From NCBI RefSeq assembly GCF_000003605.2, contig NW_003155742.1, positions 222,203 to 245,260 of the forward strand: a DNA stretch of 23,058 bases. The letters are read 5' to 3'. Origin of the DNA: Saccoglossus kowalevskii (Eukaryota > Hemichordata > Enteropneusta > Harrimaniidae). Position numbers and translations under genes: made by a program. Under the pieces are notes generated by a model. It saw only the letters and a program-made list of their open reading frames with translations, was not told the DNA's origin and ran no database searches. Shown piece after piece: positions 1 through 10,092 of the stretch; the first letter of the stretch is position 1; each line of letters starts with the position of its first letter.

Positions 1-288
1 CACTACACTACACTACACTAAACTACACTAAACTACACTACACTACACTACACTACACTACACTACACTACACTACACTAAACTGCACTGCACTGCACTA
101 CACTACACTACACTACACTACACTACACTACACTACACTACACTACACTACACTAACACTACACTACACTAAACTACACTGCACTGCACTACACTGCACT
201 GCACTACACTGCACTACACTACACTACACTACACTACACTACACTACACTACACTACACTGCACTGCACTACACTACACTACACTACA
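1..288. repeat. CACTA pentanucleotide satellite-like array
   Basis: The stretch is an almost uninterrupted run of the 5-bp unit CACTA, with interspersed CACTG and AACTA variants. One extra A near 155 shifts the phase. It starts at the first base, so its true left boundary lies outside the window. It decays abruptly into unique sequence after about 288. The clustered variants (runs of CACTG at 81-100, 180-215 and 261-270) suggest local unit-to-unit spread rather than scattered point mutation. It is non-coding. The unit is only a coincidental match to the name of CACTA (En/Spm) transposons; no terminal inverted repeat is present. Confidence 0.97.
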
Positions 289-903
289 AATGTAACACTT
301 TGCGTCACGTATCTATCAATGATAGCCGTACTTAATATGGAAATGATCTGCAGGCACTGGTGTTTATCAGATATAGCACAGGCCCGTGGAAATGTGTAGT
401 AGAGGTTCTACGATGCGGGAATTTCATCCAACTAAAAGAATAAATCTTTTTAACAGTTTAACATCTTGATAATACACGCAACATGCTCAGTCAATGACGT
501 CATAAGACGCAGCTACAGAAATACTGTGATTATTTTTATTACTTCTGATAATCGGATTGGCTGACATCTATACAGTTGGACCAATCGGCTTATAAGATCA
601 TCCAAACATTTTCCTTCTAATGTCCCTTTCTCATTATTGACAGCTCGTTCTTACTAAAGCCCCGCATCACGTTAAAATCCCAGGTTAATACCCATGTCGT
701 AGACTGTTATCACGAAGCTCATAATGTTTTACAAGAACACGAGTTTTCATTGTGTACATTTAGAGCTTACGGCGATCTGTTGGTGCTGGCTGTCAACATA
801 TCATTTTCAAATATTAGCAGACTGCTAGTGTTGATTAACGTATCCCCGAGTTATCCGTCTCACAGATACACATTTTGTTCCTATTTATTGTGATTTTAAA
901 AAC
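289..903. other. Non-coding stretch, no gene seen
   Basis: This is AT-rich sequence without an ORF of note. The only motif singled out is one perfect palindromic CRE (TGACGTCA) at 495-502. No promoter, RNA gene or repeat element was recognised here. Confidence 0.6.
495..502. promoter_or_regulatory. CRE-like palindrome TGACGTCA
   Basis: This is a full 8-bp cAMP-response-element palindrome, the consensus bound by CREB/ATF bZIP proteins. No gene start is visible nearby, so function is unproven. Three more identical palindromes occur in the window (9845, 10085, 15007). Confidence 0.3.
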
Positions 904-1032
904 TTAAAGCGCTACACTTGTCGCGCAGCGCGTCGAAATTCGTGTAATAAACAATGTGTTTTACACGCGTTGCGTACGTCCCTATGAGTCCCATATCGAA
1001 CAGGACGCGACGCGACGACTGTAGCGCATTAA
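904..1032 (-). mobile_element. TTAA-flanked foldback MITE, copy A (full length)
   Basis: A 129-bp non-autonomous element is bounded by TTAA at 904-907 and 1029-1032. Its termini are inverted copies: the left reads TTAA-AGCGCTACACTTGTCGCG, and the complement of the right reads TTAA-TGCGCTACAGTCGTCGCG. The interior shares a TTTTACACGCGTTG core and a CCCATATCGAACAGGACGCG block with the other copies, read here in the opposite orientation to the 9898-10033 copy. A TTAA target duplication with ends starting TTAAAG is what Kolobok-type elements and T2-MITEs show; this assignment is inferred from the ends alone. No transposase is encoded. The ORF on the minus strand across it is a chance reading. Confidence 0.85.
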
Positions 1033-1716
1033 CGGATAAACTTTGGGGTTTGATAGAGATATACCTGTGGATGTAGAACATTCAGTGATGCGTTGCTAAG
1101 GAAACGGTGGTATAGAGATACTCCCATCACCGTGTGTAGATTTAACATTCAGTGAATGAGAATTTACTCATAGGGATCCCCGCATCTTCCGTGTACAATT
1201 CTTCGATAGTAAAGCTTGTCGCATTTGTATTTGGATACCGTAATCTCCAGGGAACGCCCTTCTGCCCTCTGGGAATGGATCCACAATCTCCGTTATTTGT
1301 CGTGATGAAGTCGGTAATATTGCCGCGTCACGTTTTCGTCTTCCCGGGGCGCTCAATAAATCCGGATTGTTGATGGGATTAGTATTGTTTTTACGTTTTA
1401 CCTACGAAGTTATATGATTACTATCAATAGTTAATATGTACCTAAGCTTCTTACATTTTAATGTGATGAATTCTTTTGTTAATTTTATTCTCCGGGGCAA
1501 AAAAAAGTGAAGGAACGCACTCACCGTGTTAAAATACCCGCCATGGAATTATGGTGCTATGTTATTCAGAAATTATTCATTAAACAAAGTACATTTACAC
1601 ACACACAGACAAATAATATTGCATTTTAATTGTCATTCACATATCTTAAGATTGAAAATTTTGACGGGAAGAATTCCAGTGTGTACTCCTAGTATATTCA
1701 ACTGAGCCGCTTTATT
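1033..1716. other. Non-coding stretch between two MITE copies
   Basis: Short overlapping ORFs on both strands at about 1152-1373 show no recognisable domain and look like chance readings. Nothing else is identified in this interval. Confidence 0.5.
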
Positions 1717-1808
1717 TTAAAGGGCGGCAGTCGTCGTGCCGCGTCCTGTTCGATATGGGACTCATAGCGACGTATACAACGCGTGTAAAATACATTGTTT
1801 ATTATTAA
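1717..1808 (+). mobile_element. TTAA-flanked MITE, copy B (right end missing)
   Basis: The element starts at TTAA 1717-1720 followed by AGGGCGGCAGTCGTCGTGCC, the same left terminus as the copy at 9898. The interior follows that copy closely (CCGCGTCCTGTTCGATA, then GGGACTCATAGCGACGTATACA, then GCGTGTAAAATACATTGTTTATT), with only a few substitutions and one 3-bp indel. It stops at about 1804, where the octamer-bearing repeats begin, so the right terminal repeat is lost. A TTAA at 1805-1808 may be coincidence. The close match to 9898-10033 suggests these two are the youngest copies in the window. Confidence 0.85.
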
Positions 1809-2038
1809 ACTAATCATGTCTGTGGGTCACCCCAGAGCATCTATGTCAACATAATGTGATGATTATGCACATTGTGCTATTTCGGCAATTACTATGCTTG
1901 AATTTCAATCTAAAACTAATGCATTATTCTCAAGAACTTATATACCAAGTTTGAAAAAAAACGTATGATTATTATGCAAATTAGGCAATTAGTATGCGTA
2001 GATTTAAACCCCGAACTAAATAGGTCTGTGTAATGTTC

Positions 2039-2080
2039 CAGTGAAAATATGTATCAAGTATCAGTGAAAATATGTATCAA
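2039..2080 (+). repeat. Two exact 19-bp direct repeats beside the microsatellite
   Basis: CAGTGAAAATATGTATCAA occurs at 2039-2057 and again at 2062-2080, an offset of 23 bp. It abuts the TTA microsatellite, consistent with slippage or break repair next to unstable DNA. Confidence 0.9.
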
Positions 2081-2086
2081 TAATAT

Positions 2087-2222
<136 letters not shown>

Positions 2223-2956
2223 TGGAAAAGCCGAAAAATTATGAATTATTATGCAAAATAGGTAATAAGTATGCGCAGATCTAAACCAAAACTTATCAGG
2301 TCTGTTCCGTGTCCTTGAGCATCCATGTTTCATTGAAAAGTGATGATTGGTAATTGAGATATCAGTGGAAAAGCCAAAAATTGACTAAACATTATGCAAA
2401 TAAGGTGACTAATATTCAAAACTTTCCAGGTCTGTGCATTGTCCTATGGCATATATGTACTAAGTTTCATTATATTGTGATGATTAGTACTTGAGTTCTC
2501 AGCAGAAAGCCGGAAATTGACTAATCATTATGCAAATTAGGTGATCAATATGCACAGAGGTTTATTCAAAACTTTCCAGGTCTGTGCATTGTCCTATGGC
2601 ATATATATACTTAGTTTCCTTTTAATGTGATAATTAGTACTTGAGATCTCAATGGAAAGCCAGAAATTGACAAATCATTATGCAAATTAGGTAATTAATA
2701 TGCATGAAGTTTTACCCCAAACTGTACAGTTCTGTGTAATTTCCTCCAGAACATTCATGTACCAAGTTTCATCAACATCTAATGATTGGTTCTTGATATA
2801 TCAGGGGAACAGGCAGACACACCGTGAGACACAATAACCGCAAGGACTTTCATTTCGTGTTTTGCACACAGGAGTAACATATTTATGTTGTCAAGAGCAC
2901 TGAGCTTTCGTACACAATATATATTGCGTAATGAATGACCCATGTGACCAAAATCT

Positions 2957-3088
2957 AAGATGGCGGCAACGAAATAACGTGACACCGACTGAGCGCATGC
3001 GTACCTGTTCTTACAATGCACTGCACGGGACAGTCTCTGACAAATTGTTCCCGCGGACCATTATCTATATATTGCCACCCGCCATCTT
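2957..3088. repeat. Inverted pair of AAGATGGCGG (YY1-like) motifs
   Basis: AAGATGGCGGC at 2957-2967 is matched by its exact 10-bp complement CCGCCATCTT at 3079-3088. The 11-mer equals the classical YY1 consensus of animal promoters. The intervening 112 bp holds a GAGCGCATGCG stretch and no ORF of note. The pair could be two divergent YY1 sites, or the terminal repeats of a small MITE. Confidence 0.55.
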
Positions 3089-6000
3089 AAATATGTAATT
3101 TTAGAGCCCGTGACTGTCTTGTGATCTTGTGTTCAATACAATATCCAGGTGCGGGTGACGTATTGTAAGTCAGATGATACAAATGTATTGTGCATCGTTC
3201 AGATATTGAACTTAACGCGGACCTGCAGCCCTCTTGTTGAATATCCGAATGATTGCAATTCACTCCTATACATATACACATACATTTCAGTCTGTTTGAC
3301 ATTCCCCACACTAACGTACATTTTTAAAGAAAAATACTTTCAGAAAAGAAAAAAAAACCTTGCCCTATTTACCGGACTAGAATAACCTTGCTCCACAAAG
3401 CATGAGTTGACTGTTCAGAATTAATATGGGTTGGTTGATTCGTGAGTTCGTGTACAGAAACATAAACGCTCTGCACCTGCGCTTACTTAAAGTTTGAGAA
3501 GAAAAACAAAAATATATTTAAAATTAGCTGATAAGCGATGCCAGTGGAATTGAAATGTATGTTTTGAATTCATTCACATTTTGTCACGAAAGAATATGTT
3601 TGTGTGTTTTTTCGTTGCATGTAGGTGTGTGAATAAGGACTATATTCTGAACCATTTCCGCACGACTCACTCAATTACCCATAATACATCGTGATGGTAC
3701 CCACTGTTAACCATAATACACCATGATTGATGAGATGGGTGCTTCTTGGTTACCCAGAATGTACCATATTTTTGCAAAAAGTCTGAATATATTAGTATAT
3801 ATCATTTTTATTTTTATTTTTTGGGGTGGGTGGGTAAAATAAAACACTGAACATGATACAACGTTACGTGATCTCGCGAGATGGAACCATACTTTACCAC
3901 ATTCACATACACCGACACGCGAGATTTGCGGATATAGGGAACACCATCTGTTTGTGTATTTCGCTTATCTAGCAGTGTGTCACGTTTATCATATCTGAAC
4001 GCGGCGGGACTGTGTGAATGGTGTGCTGAACCAAAAATGCATATCCTGGGTGTTAGCAAAAATGGCCAATTGTAATTCAACGCAGAATTCCGATTGCCAC
4101 TTTTTCAAAGCTTGGCAAAAATTCTTGTACCATTTAATAATTATTCGCTGAGTTTTATTTACGCTTATTTCGCTGACGGGTAATTAAAATTAAAACTCAA
4201 TGAATATTTAAATTTAACAAACTTATCCCTATTGAATTGTAAACCCTAGTAAATATCTTCTTTAGCTCAAATCCCCTGATCAGAAATTAAACTCAGAGAA
4301 TATTTCCTCTTCTACAGTATAACCCAAAACATTTGTTTAATCATGTACTATTTTCATTTCAAAACACCGGTAATTTTCAACCGTTTTTTTTTTTTATTCC
4401 GACAATTGCAGTGACGCTAACTATAATTCAATAGTCGTATACCGTTAACATATGGCGGGCTATAACTGACTGCCGTAACTGAGTTCATTAGAAGACATCA
4501 CCGGGAAATGTCTGCTTTACCCCCACCTCTAGGGACGCAGCTACCGTTTTGCTCCTGAGACCGTCCACATCACGCGTTATTAATTAGTTTGGTTGTCGGT
4601 TCGCCCGCGCAACATGCATGTTAATGAAGTGACACTCTAATTGACAACATCCGTCACCTGAAATTGCTTACCCGCCCTTAATTTAAAGGCCCTCCTCGCC
4701 ACTTTTTGCTTTATTATTTTCCGAAATTATAGAATTCATTAGCCTTACATTTTGACCTAAAAAGATAAATTCAAATATATGCGTAACAAGAATTTCTACT
4801 CGTGTTTGACGAATCCACTCTCGGTGGCATTGAAGCAGCCTGCCGCGACGACTCGATATTCTCTCGGCGAACTATTCGAATAGTTGAAACTACCGGTGTT
4901 TGTCGTTGCGTACATTCACGATGACGCTATGCGTTAACTGTGAGGTCAACGGCACATCATATCTGTCTTGCCGCGGAAAGATTCTTTCATCCGCTGTTCT
5001 CATCTGACTATTGTGCGTGTCATTCGTTCTACTATACTAAGTTTAAAAAACGGTCGTTAATCACCGAGTTATTAGCAGTGAAGATGACACACATGACTAG
5101 ACACATGTCTTTAAATAGTAGAACATTTCCCGTTTTTCTTTTATTATTATTAAAAAGTAATTAGACAATTAATAAAAAAAGCGACACAATTAGAATATTA
5201 AAAACTGGATTCTCGAGCTCATTCGCTTGAAACGGCAAACGCATTATCGTCCTTTTAATGCTAGTAAATGTTCCGATGTTGATGAGATCCAAATTCTCGT
5301 CTTCGTCACTGCCAAAAAGATCCTTCTAAGCTTATTCGTCTTGTGGTGGTAATTACATTGAAGTCCAGCTGTAACGAAAATATTAAATTTTAATACTAAT
5401 TTCATACATTATGAGAACTGAGAACCATAATTACTCAACTAATCGAGATTATGGGAAATTTGTCGTTTTTAGTAATTCGATAAACGATTCTCATTAACAT
5501 CTAAATTCTTCACAACAATATTTCACTAAATAATAAAAAAAACACCGGAGAATTTCGCCATGAATAGTTTGTATATTTAACAATTACCCATACAATGGGA
5601 CAATCATTCGAAGGGCATATTTCATATTTAATTGGATTTCTGGTGTAAAACTGCTCTATGGACCGTATTCCCTGTCATCACCGGATGTGACGTATTTACC
5701 CACAATGCCACACATATCTACTCTTGTCTGGGAAGCGTTTTCCCGCTGCGAACAAGGAATTTGTTTTCACCTGGTAGAACAGACAAATCAGTCACTATTC
5801 ACGATTTTACCAAATTCATCTAGTTATCAGTGACTTGTTTTAAAAATAATAGAAACAGTTTTCTTGTTGTGTATTTACTACATTCTGTATTTGTACAGAA
5901 GAATTCATCGAGAATTACTTACTGTCGATTACTAACCTGTATAACGAGATATTTTTTCCAGCCCAAATAATATTATTACGGAGGTTACTATTATATACTC

Positions 6001-7530
6001 TTCTATACTATAATTCTATGTTAATTGCGGGTTAATTTTCCAAAGACTACAAATCTTGATCAATGATTTGAAAAGAAAAATCGGGTTTATTTTGTGAAAG
6101 GTAGCGAAAGTGGATTTGGCCTTCAAAGAGTTATATTAAGAATAATTTGTACTTCTCCGTATAAACAAATCCTCTTCAACAAACATCTACGACAGAAATA
6201 TACAAATCCTAGTTATAGCGGGTTGTGTTTTTGAAAACTATAGACTGGGGGTGGTTGAGTAACATCAAAATTTGATGAGTATATTTTCCCTTGCTAATGT
6301 CATAAGTGCCTAAATAATATAAAAATATAACTAACTTTTTAAGTTAGGAATTAATAAATAAACGCCCACCCGTCAGATACACGTGTTCAGCCATGACCTT
6401 CAACGCTACTTGTCATTTTACTTATGCGTGTACATCTGTGTGTACTGACAATGTCAGGGCTGGATCCGACTTTTGACGAGACACCGGGACCCAATCAAAC
6501 TAGATTATTTATACGAGACAATACAACGGTAAATACAAGCGGTTTGGTTTAATGCATATTGGCACCAGTCGCTAGTCATCCTTGAGATGAAATGACCTTA
6601 ATCAAGAAATTATGAACAGATAATAGCGTTTTAAGATTAATTTTGTTAGGGAATTTGCGTGACTTTGTTAGCAATCTGGCTTTGTATGGTGGGAATAATT
6701 CTATTTATCACGCAATTACAGAAAAATGTACAGTCAAACTAACAATAACGTTTTTGTTAGTCGGTAAAGTAGAGAAAAGCTGTAAAATAAGCAAAGAATT
6801 CCCACCACTGTAAAATCATTAATTTCCACTGTGATTGAAGAATTATTTTGATATTTAGTTATATTGTCAAATTTGCTTTTATTCATTGGTTTAATGGTTC
6901 ATACAAGCAAACATAACAAAATTAAAATCTAGTGAATAATTAATGAATAAAAAGTACTATCCCGCCAATACTAGACGCTCGTTCATTTTAACAGTGTATT
7001 CACGCATGTCACTAGAACTGCATGTACTAAATCGGACAACTTACTTCAATAAAAAAATAAATAAAAAATAAACAAGAAAACAAACAAGCAAATAAATAAT
7101 TTACATCCAACTCTGTTATGGTGATTTCTATTTCCGGATGAAATTCCTTTCGTGAACCCTAGAGAGAAGGTATATGGTAAATCATTGGAAAAATACGATA
7201 TGCTAATCGAATGCCGTTTATTTGGTTATTCACCCTGGTATTTTATTGCTTCATTTTATGCCATGTGTATTTCTACTACGTCTAGCGCTGGTCATATGAG
7301 CTGGGTCTAAAGTTAAGGGGACATAACGAGTGGTTGAGTTCAATCATGAGTTCATTTCGTCTCAAAGTTATTTTTTGCGTTGATTGCTGGTGATATTTAA
7401 CTGCTAAACATAATAATACACTGCGGTATGCACTGATACATTGCATGCCACGTAGCAAATACACGCTTTCCATGCCACTGTCATGGTTTGACCTTATCGA
7501 GAAACTGACACAGGTATTCACGCACGACTT
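3089..7530. other. 4.4-kb AT-rich non-coding interval, no gene seen
   Basis: Only short ORFs without recognisable domains occur on either strand (the longest is about 88 codons). Items seen are: degenerate repeats at 3675-3767; a T-run at 4384-4394; an AACATATGGC motif at 4447-4456, which fits the E-box preferred by OLIG/BHLHE22-type factors; a small hairpin CTAACTT-TTT-AAGTTAG at 6331-6347; and an A-rich simple stretch at about 7049-7101. No splice-linked exon chain or RNA gene could be supported. Confidence 0.5.
3675..3767 (+). repeat. Three degenerate copies of a TTACCCATAATACACCAT motif
   Basis: Related sequences begin at 3675 (TTACCCATAATACATC), 3707 (TTAACCATAATACACC) and 3750 (TTACCCAGAATGTACC), giving spacings of 32 and 43 bp. 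A locally duplicated short sequence or a degenerate protein-binding array would look like this. No function can be assigned. Confidence 0.55.
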
Positions 7531-7652
7531 TTGAGCGTCGCAGTCGCCACGCGGTGCGCGTACGACTTTTACGTAAACAATGCGTTTCTCACACGTTGTA
7601 TGCGTCGCATGGGACCCATATTTTACAAAAGACGCGGACTATGACGCTTTAA
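7531..7652 (-). mobile_element. TTAA-flanked MITE, copy C (diverged)
   Basis: The left edge reads TTGAGCGTCGCAGTCGCC and the complement of the right edge reads TTAAAGCGTCATAGTCCGC, so the ends are still inverted copies, with one flank mutated from TTAA to TTGA. The interior has AAACAATGCGTTTCTCACACG and a GGGACCCATATTTTAC-AAAAGACGCGG block, which align with copy A in the same orientation. The divergence from copies B and E shows an older insertion. Confidence 0.75.
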
Positions 7653-8591
7653 AAAATAGTTTGTCAATATTTATTTGTAAGAACAAAATTTACTAAATAA
7701 AATGTGCCTGCTTTACATAGATCTACTTTTCTGTCCTTTTCCCTGTATTTTTTTTACAAAATAATCTCTATGCAGTTTTTTTCCCACAAAAATGATCATC
7801 TCCCTCAGAGTTTCTAACAATCGTACCCACATGATAATTAGTGTCAAATATTGTGTGGCAGTGCAACATTTGTACATTTTTTTTTCTTGAATGTGCCAAT
7901 TTTTTTCCACCTTGCATGCATTTTTTTCTCTTGGTGTCTAGCTAGCAGTTTCCTTTTTTTTAAATAAATCTTTCAGCCCCTCCCCCACCATGATTTCGAA
8001 TGGTCGCCCTTAGTAGAACAATAACTTGCGCACGGGTAATTCTCGATCTGTTGTGTCAACGTTTCCTAAAAGTTGTTTTATCAACAGGGACACACATACG
8101 TGCAAATTACACAGATATCGACAACGGCTTTTATCACTCAAATATTAACTGTCGGTGAAGATGAAGCTTGGATCATTAAAAAAAGACTATAAACATCGTG
8201 TTGATTAGGACCTGTTTTATCGTCGAGTATAAATCGAGACGTTTATATCTAATGCTGTCATTTTGACTCTCGGTGAGAGATCTGACCGAATTCCCAGCGC
8301 GCGTTGGAGCACCCCTCTTGAAATAATACAATGTAGAACTCTAATTTAAAGAGACATTATGGGTAGATGTTTATTCCGTATTGCAAGTTCTATACACTGG
8401 GCTATCGCGAAACTTTGCTTCGGTCCCTCACAATATATTGCCGTCTGTTGAGCTATGTCCCCACGCGTGTAATTTTAAATACGTAGCAATAACTCGAGTG
8501 CAAGGTTAATTCTGCATGTTATATGTTTTGGAAAATAACGAATACTAGTATACCATAAATGTTCCGCTCAGATTTTTATTTCTATATGTGT
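7653..8591. other. T-rich non-coding stretch
   Basis: The stretch contains several T-runs between 7740 and 7960, then mixed AT-rich DNA. TTAAAGAGACATTATGGG at 8346-8363 resembles a TTAAAGGG-type transposon end, but no inverted partner was found. Small minus-strand ORFs here have low-complexity translations. Confidence 0.45.
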
Positions 8592-8697
8592 GGGCGCATA
8601 CTCTTTCATCCAATCGTGTCCGTTAACATACAGTTACTAGTAACCGTGGTTAAAATCGATCAAATAGCAGCGCATTGGACACGACAGTGTATGCGTG
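8592..8697. repeat. Imperfect foldback with an internal 12-bp palindrome
   Basis: The left arm TGGGCGCATACTCTTTC (from about 8591) pairs imperfectly with the right arm ending GTATGCGTGCCA (about 8688-8699). Inside lie oppositely oriented CGTGTCC/GGACACG blocks and a perfect palindrome GTTACTAGTAAC at 8633-8644. The arrangement resembles a decayed foldback MITE, but no target duplication is visible. Confidence 0.4.
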
Positions 8698-8856
8698 CCA
8701 AAGCTTTGTTCCTTTGTGATCGCCTCTACGAATGACATTTCATGGCGTTGAGTCAAGTACTTGAATATCAACAGGAGATTATCAACGCGTTAACGAATAC
8801 CAGTACTGCCCAATACATCAAATTTCTTGAGAGATCAATGGATTGCGTATTTTTGT

Positions 8857-8938
8857 TGTAAGCAGCCACAGACGTCGCGCAGCGCGTGTATTTTACACGC
8901 GTTGTGTACGTTGCGATGTGAAGAAGATGACGCTTTAA
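8857..8938 (-). mobile_element. TTAA-flanked MITE, copy D (internally deleted)
   Basis: The left edge TGTAAGCAGCCACAGACG continues into TCGCGCAGCGCG, matching the terminus of copy A. The core GTATTTTACACGCGTTGTG and the right edge ATGACGCTTTAA are retained. The internal block with CCCATATCGAACAGGACGCG is absent, giving an 82-bp deletion derivative in the same orientation as copies A and C. The left TTAA has decayed to TGTA. Confidence 0.75.
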
Positions 8939-9074
8939 TGTATGAATGAACAACCATGGTTCAACAAATTTGTTTCACACACAACATATTGTTGAGAACA
9001 TTCACTGCATGTTGGTTCCTTTTTTTCCTTCCTTCTTTTTGTTCGTGGATCATGACGACAGTATTAATCATGTA

Positions 9075-9199
9075 CCGCAAAGAGGCCGTAGCTTACGACG
9101 GTGATTGCCAACATTTGCCGTAAAGTGACCGTGAATTACACCGAGTATATCAATTACGTGACGCAAAAAGGCTGTGCTATCATATGCCGCAAAGAGGCC
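9075..9199 (+). repeat. Degenerate tandem repeat with about 43-bp period
   Basis: Versions of CCGCAAAGAGGCC start at 9075, 9118, 9161 and 9187, giving spacings of 43, 43 and 26. Most are followed by a variant of TTACGACG. The first and last copies are identical over 13 bp and the middle two are diverged. The segment is non-coding and its function is unknown. Confidence 0.6.
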
Positions 9200-9844
9200 A
9201 GGTTTTACGACGAAATATTAGTTGTGGTGTTTGGATTGTACTGACGTTCTTGGATTTTATTGAAAATCATCTCCCATCACCACATCATGCATTTCCATGT
9301 TTAAATGTAACGATATAAAGAAAAAATTACCATGGTTACCATAGTTAAAATATCAGGAAATGATATACAGTATTACACGCGCAAATGGCTACATTTTTTA
9401 CGACGATGCTCGGGAGCACTTGGTGCTGAGTGAACATAGACAGTAAACACTACACATGAAATCGACAGAACGGACTAACTAGCAGACTACAATTCTCGGA
9501 GTGCAGCCATGGCTGATGGATACATTGAATCGGGTGATCATTTGAACACTCCCGAGGGAAGACATTTTCCTCATGCTTGGACGAGATGGAAGTCAGTAAC
9601 CGCGAGACGGAACTCGCTTATCATTTTAACAACCGCAGCTGGTAATACCTAAGACAATGCAATTTAATATCCGGTCCATTATGCCAAATTGCGTCATATA
9701 ATGAAGTCAGTGAGTCGAGGCGATCGAACAGAAGCACGAGTCTTTCAGTTTCACGTAATATTTTTTTTGAGTAGGACATCACATCCGCCATGTTTGCTAC
9801 GTTATTATTGCTAAATTGACGCTTCAATATATTTGTCACGCAAA

Positions 9845-9852
9845 TGACGTCA
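9845..9852. promoter_or_regulatory. CRE-like palindrome TGACGTCA
   Basis: This perfect CREB/ATF consensus lies 46 bp before MITE copy E. A second one sits 52 bp beyond the other end of that element. No adjacent gene start is seen. Confidence 0.3.
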
Positions 9853-9897
9853 CGACACGTACCGCAAATGAAAGTGATGAATTTGAATAATGAAAAT

Positions 9898-10033
9898 TTA
9901 AAGGGCGGTGGTCGTCGTGCCGCGTCCTGTTTGATAGTATGGGACTCATAGCGAGGTATACAGCGCGTGTAAAATACATTGTTTATTTAAGTGAAATTCG
10001 AACACGCGCTGCGCGACGACCACCGCGCTTTAA
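9898..10033 (+). mobile_element. TTAA-flanked foldback MITE, copy E (full length, best preserved)
   Basis: TTAA at 9898-9901 and 10030-10033 flanks a 128-bp body. The left end reads AGGGCGGTGGTCGTCGTGCC and the complement of the right end reads AGCGCGGTGGTCGTCGCGCA, a terminal inverted repeat of about 23 bp with few mismatches. The interior carries GGGACTCATAGCG and GCGTGTAAAATACATTGTTT, shared with copy B. The left end TTAAAGGGC is close to the TTAAAGGRR motif described for T2-MITEs, which belong to the Kolobok superfamily (TTAA target duplications). No transposase is encoded, so mobilisation would need an autonomous relative elsewhere. Confidence 0.9.
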
Positions 10034-10084
10034 CAACAGGACTAACAGCGGCACATTCTGTTTGTTTCTAAAATGGTCAGATAG

Positions 10085-10092
10085 TGACGTCA
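10085..10092. promoter_or_regulatory. CRE-like palindrome TGACGTCA
   Basis: This perfect CREB/ATF consensus is followed by a further CACGTCAT half-site at about 10096. Function is unproven. Confidence 0.3.

Noticed and set aside
1-288. CACTA (En/Spm) transposon end
   Set aside because: Only the pentamer name matches; there is no terminal inverted repeat, subterminal structure or transposase.
3823-3834. G-quadruplex in GGGGTGGGTGGG
   Set aside because: Only three G tracts are present; a standard intramolecular quadruplex needs four.
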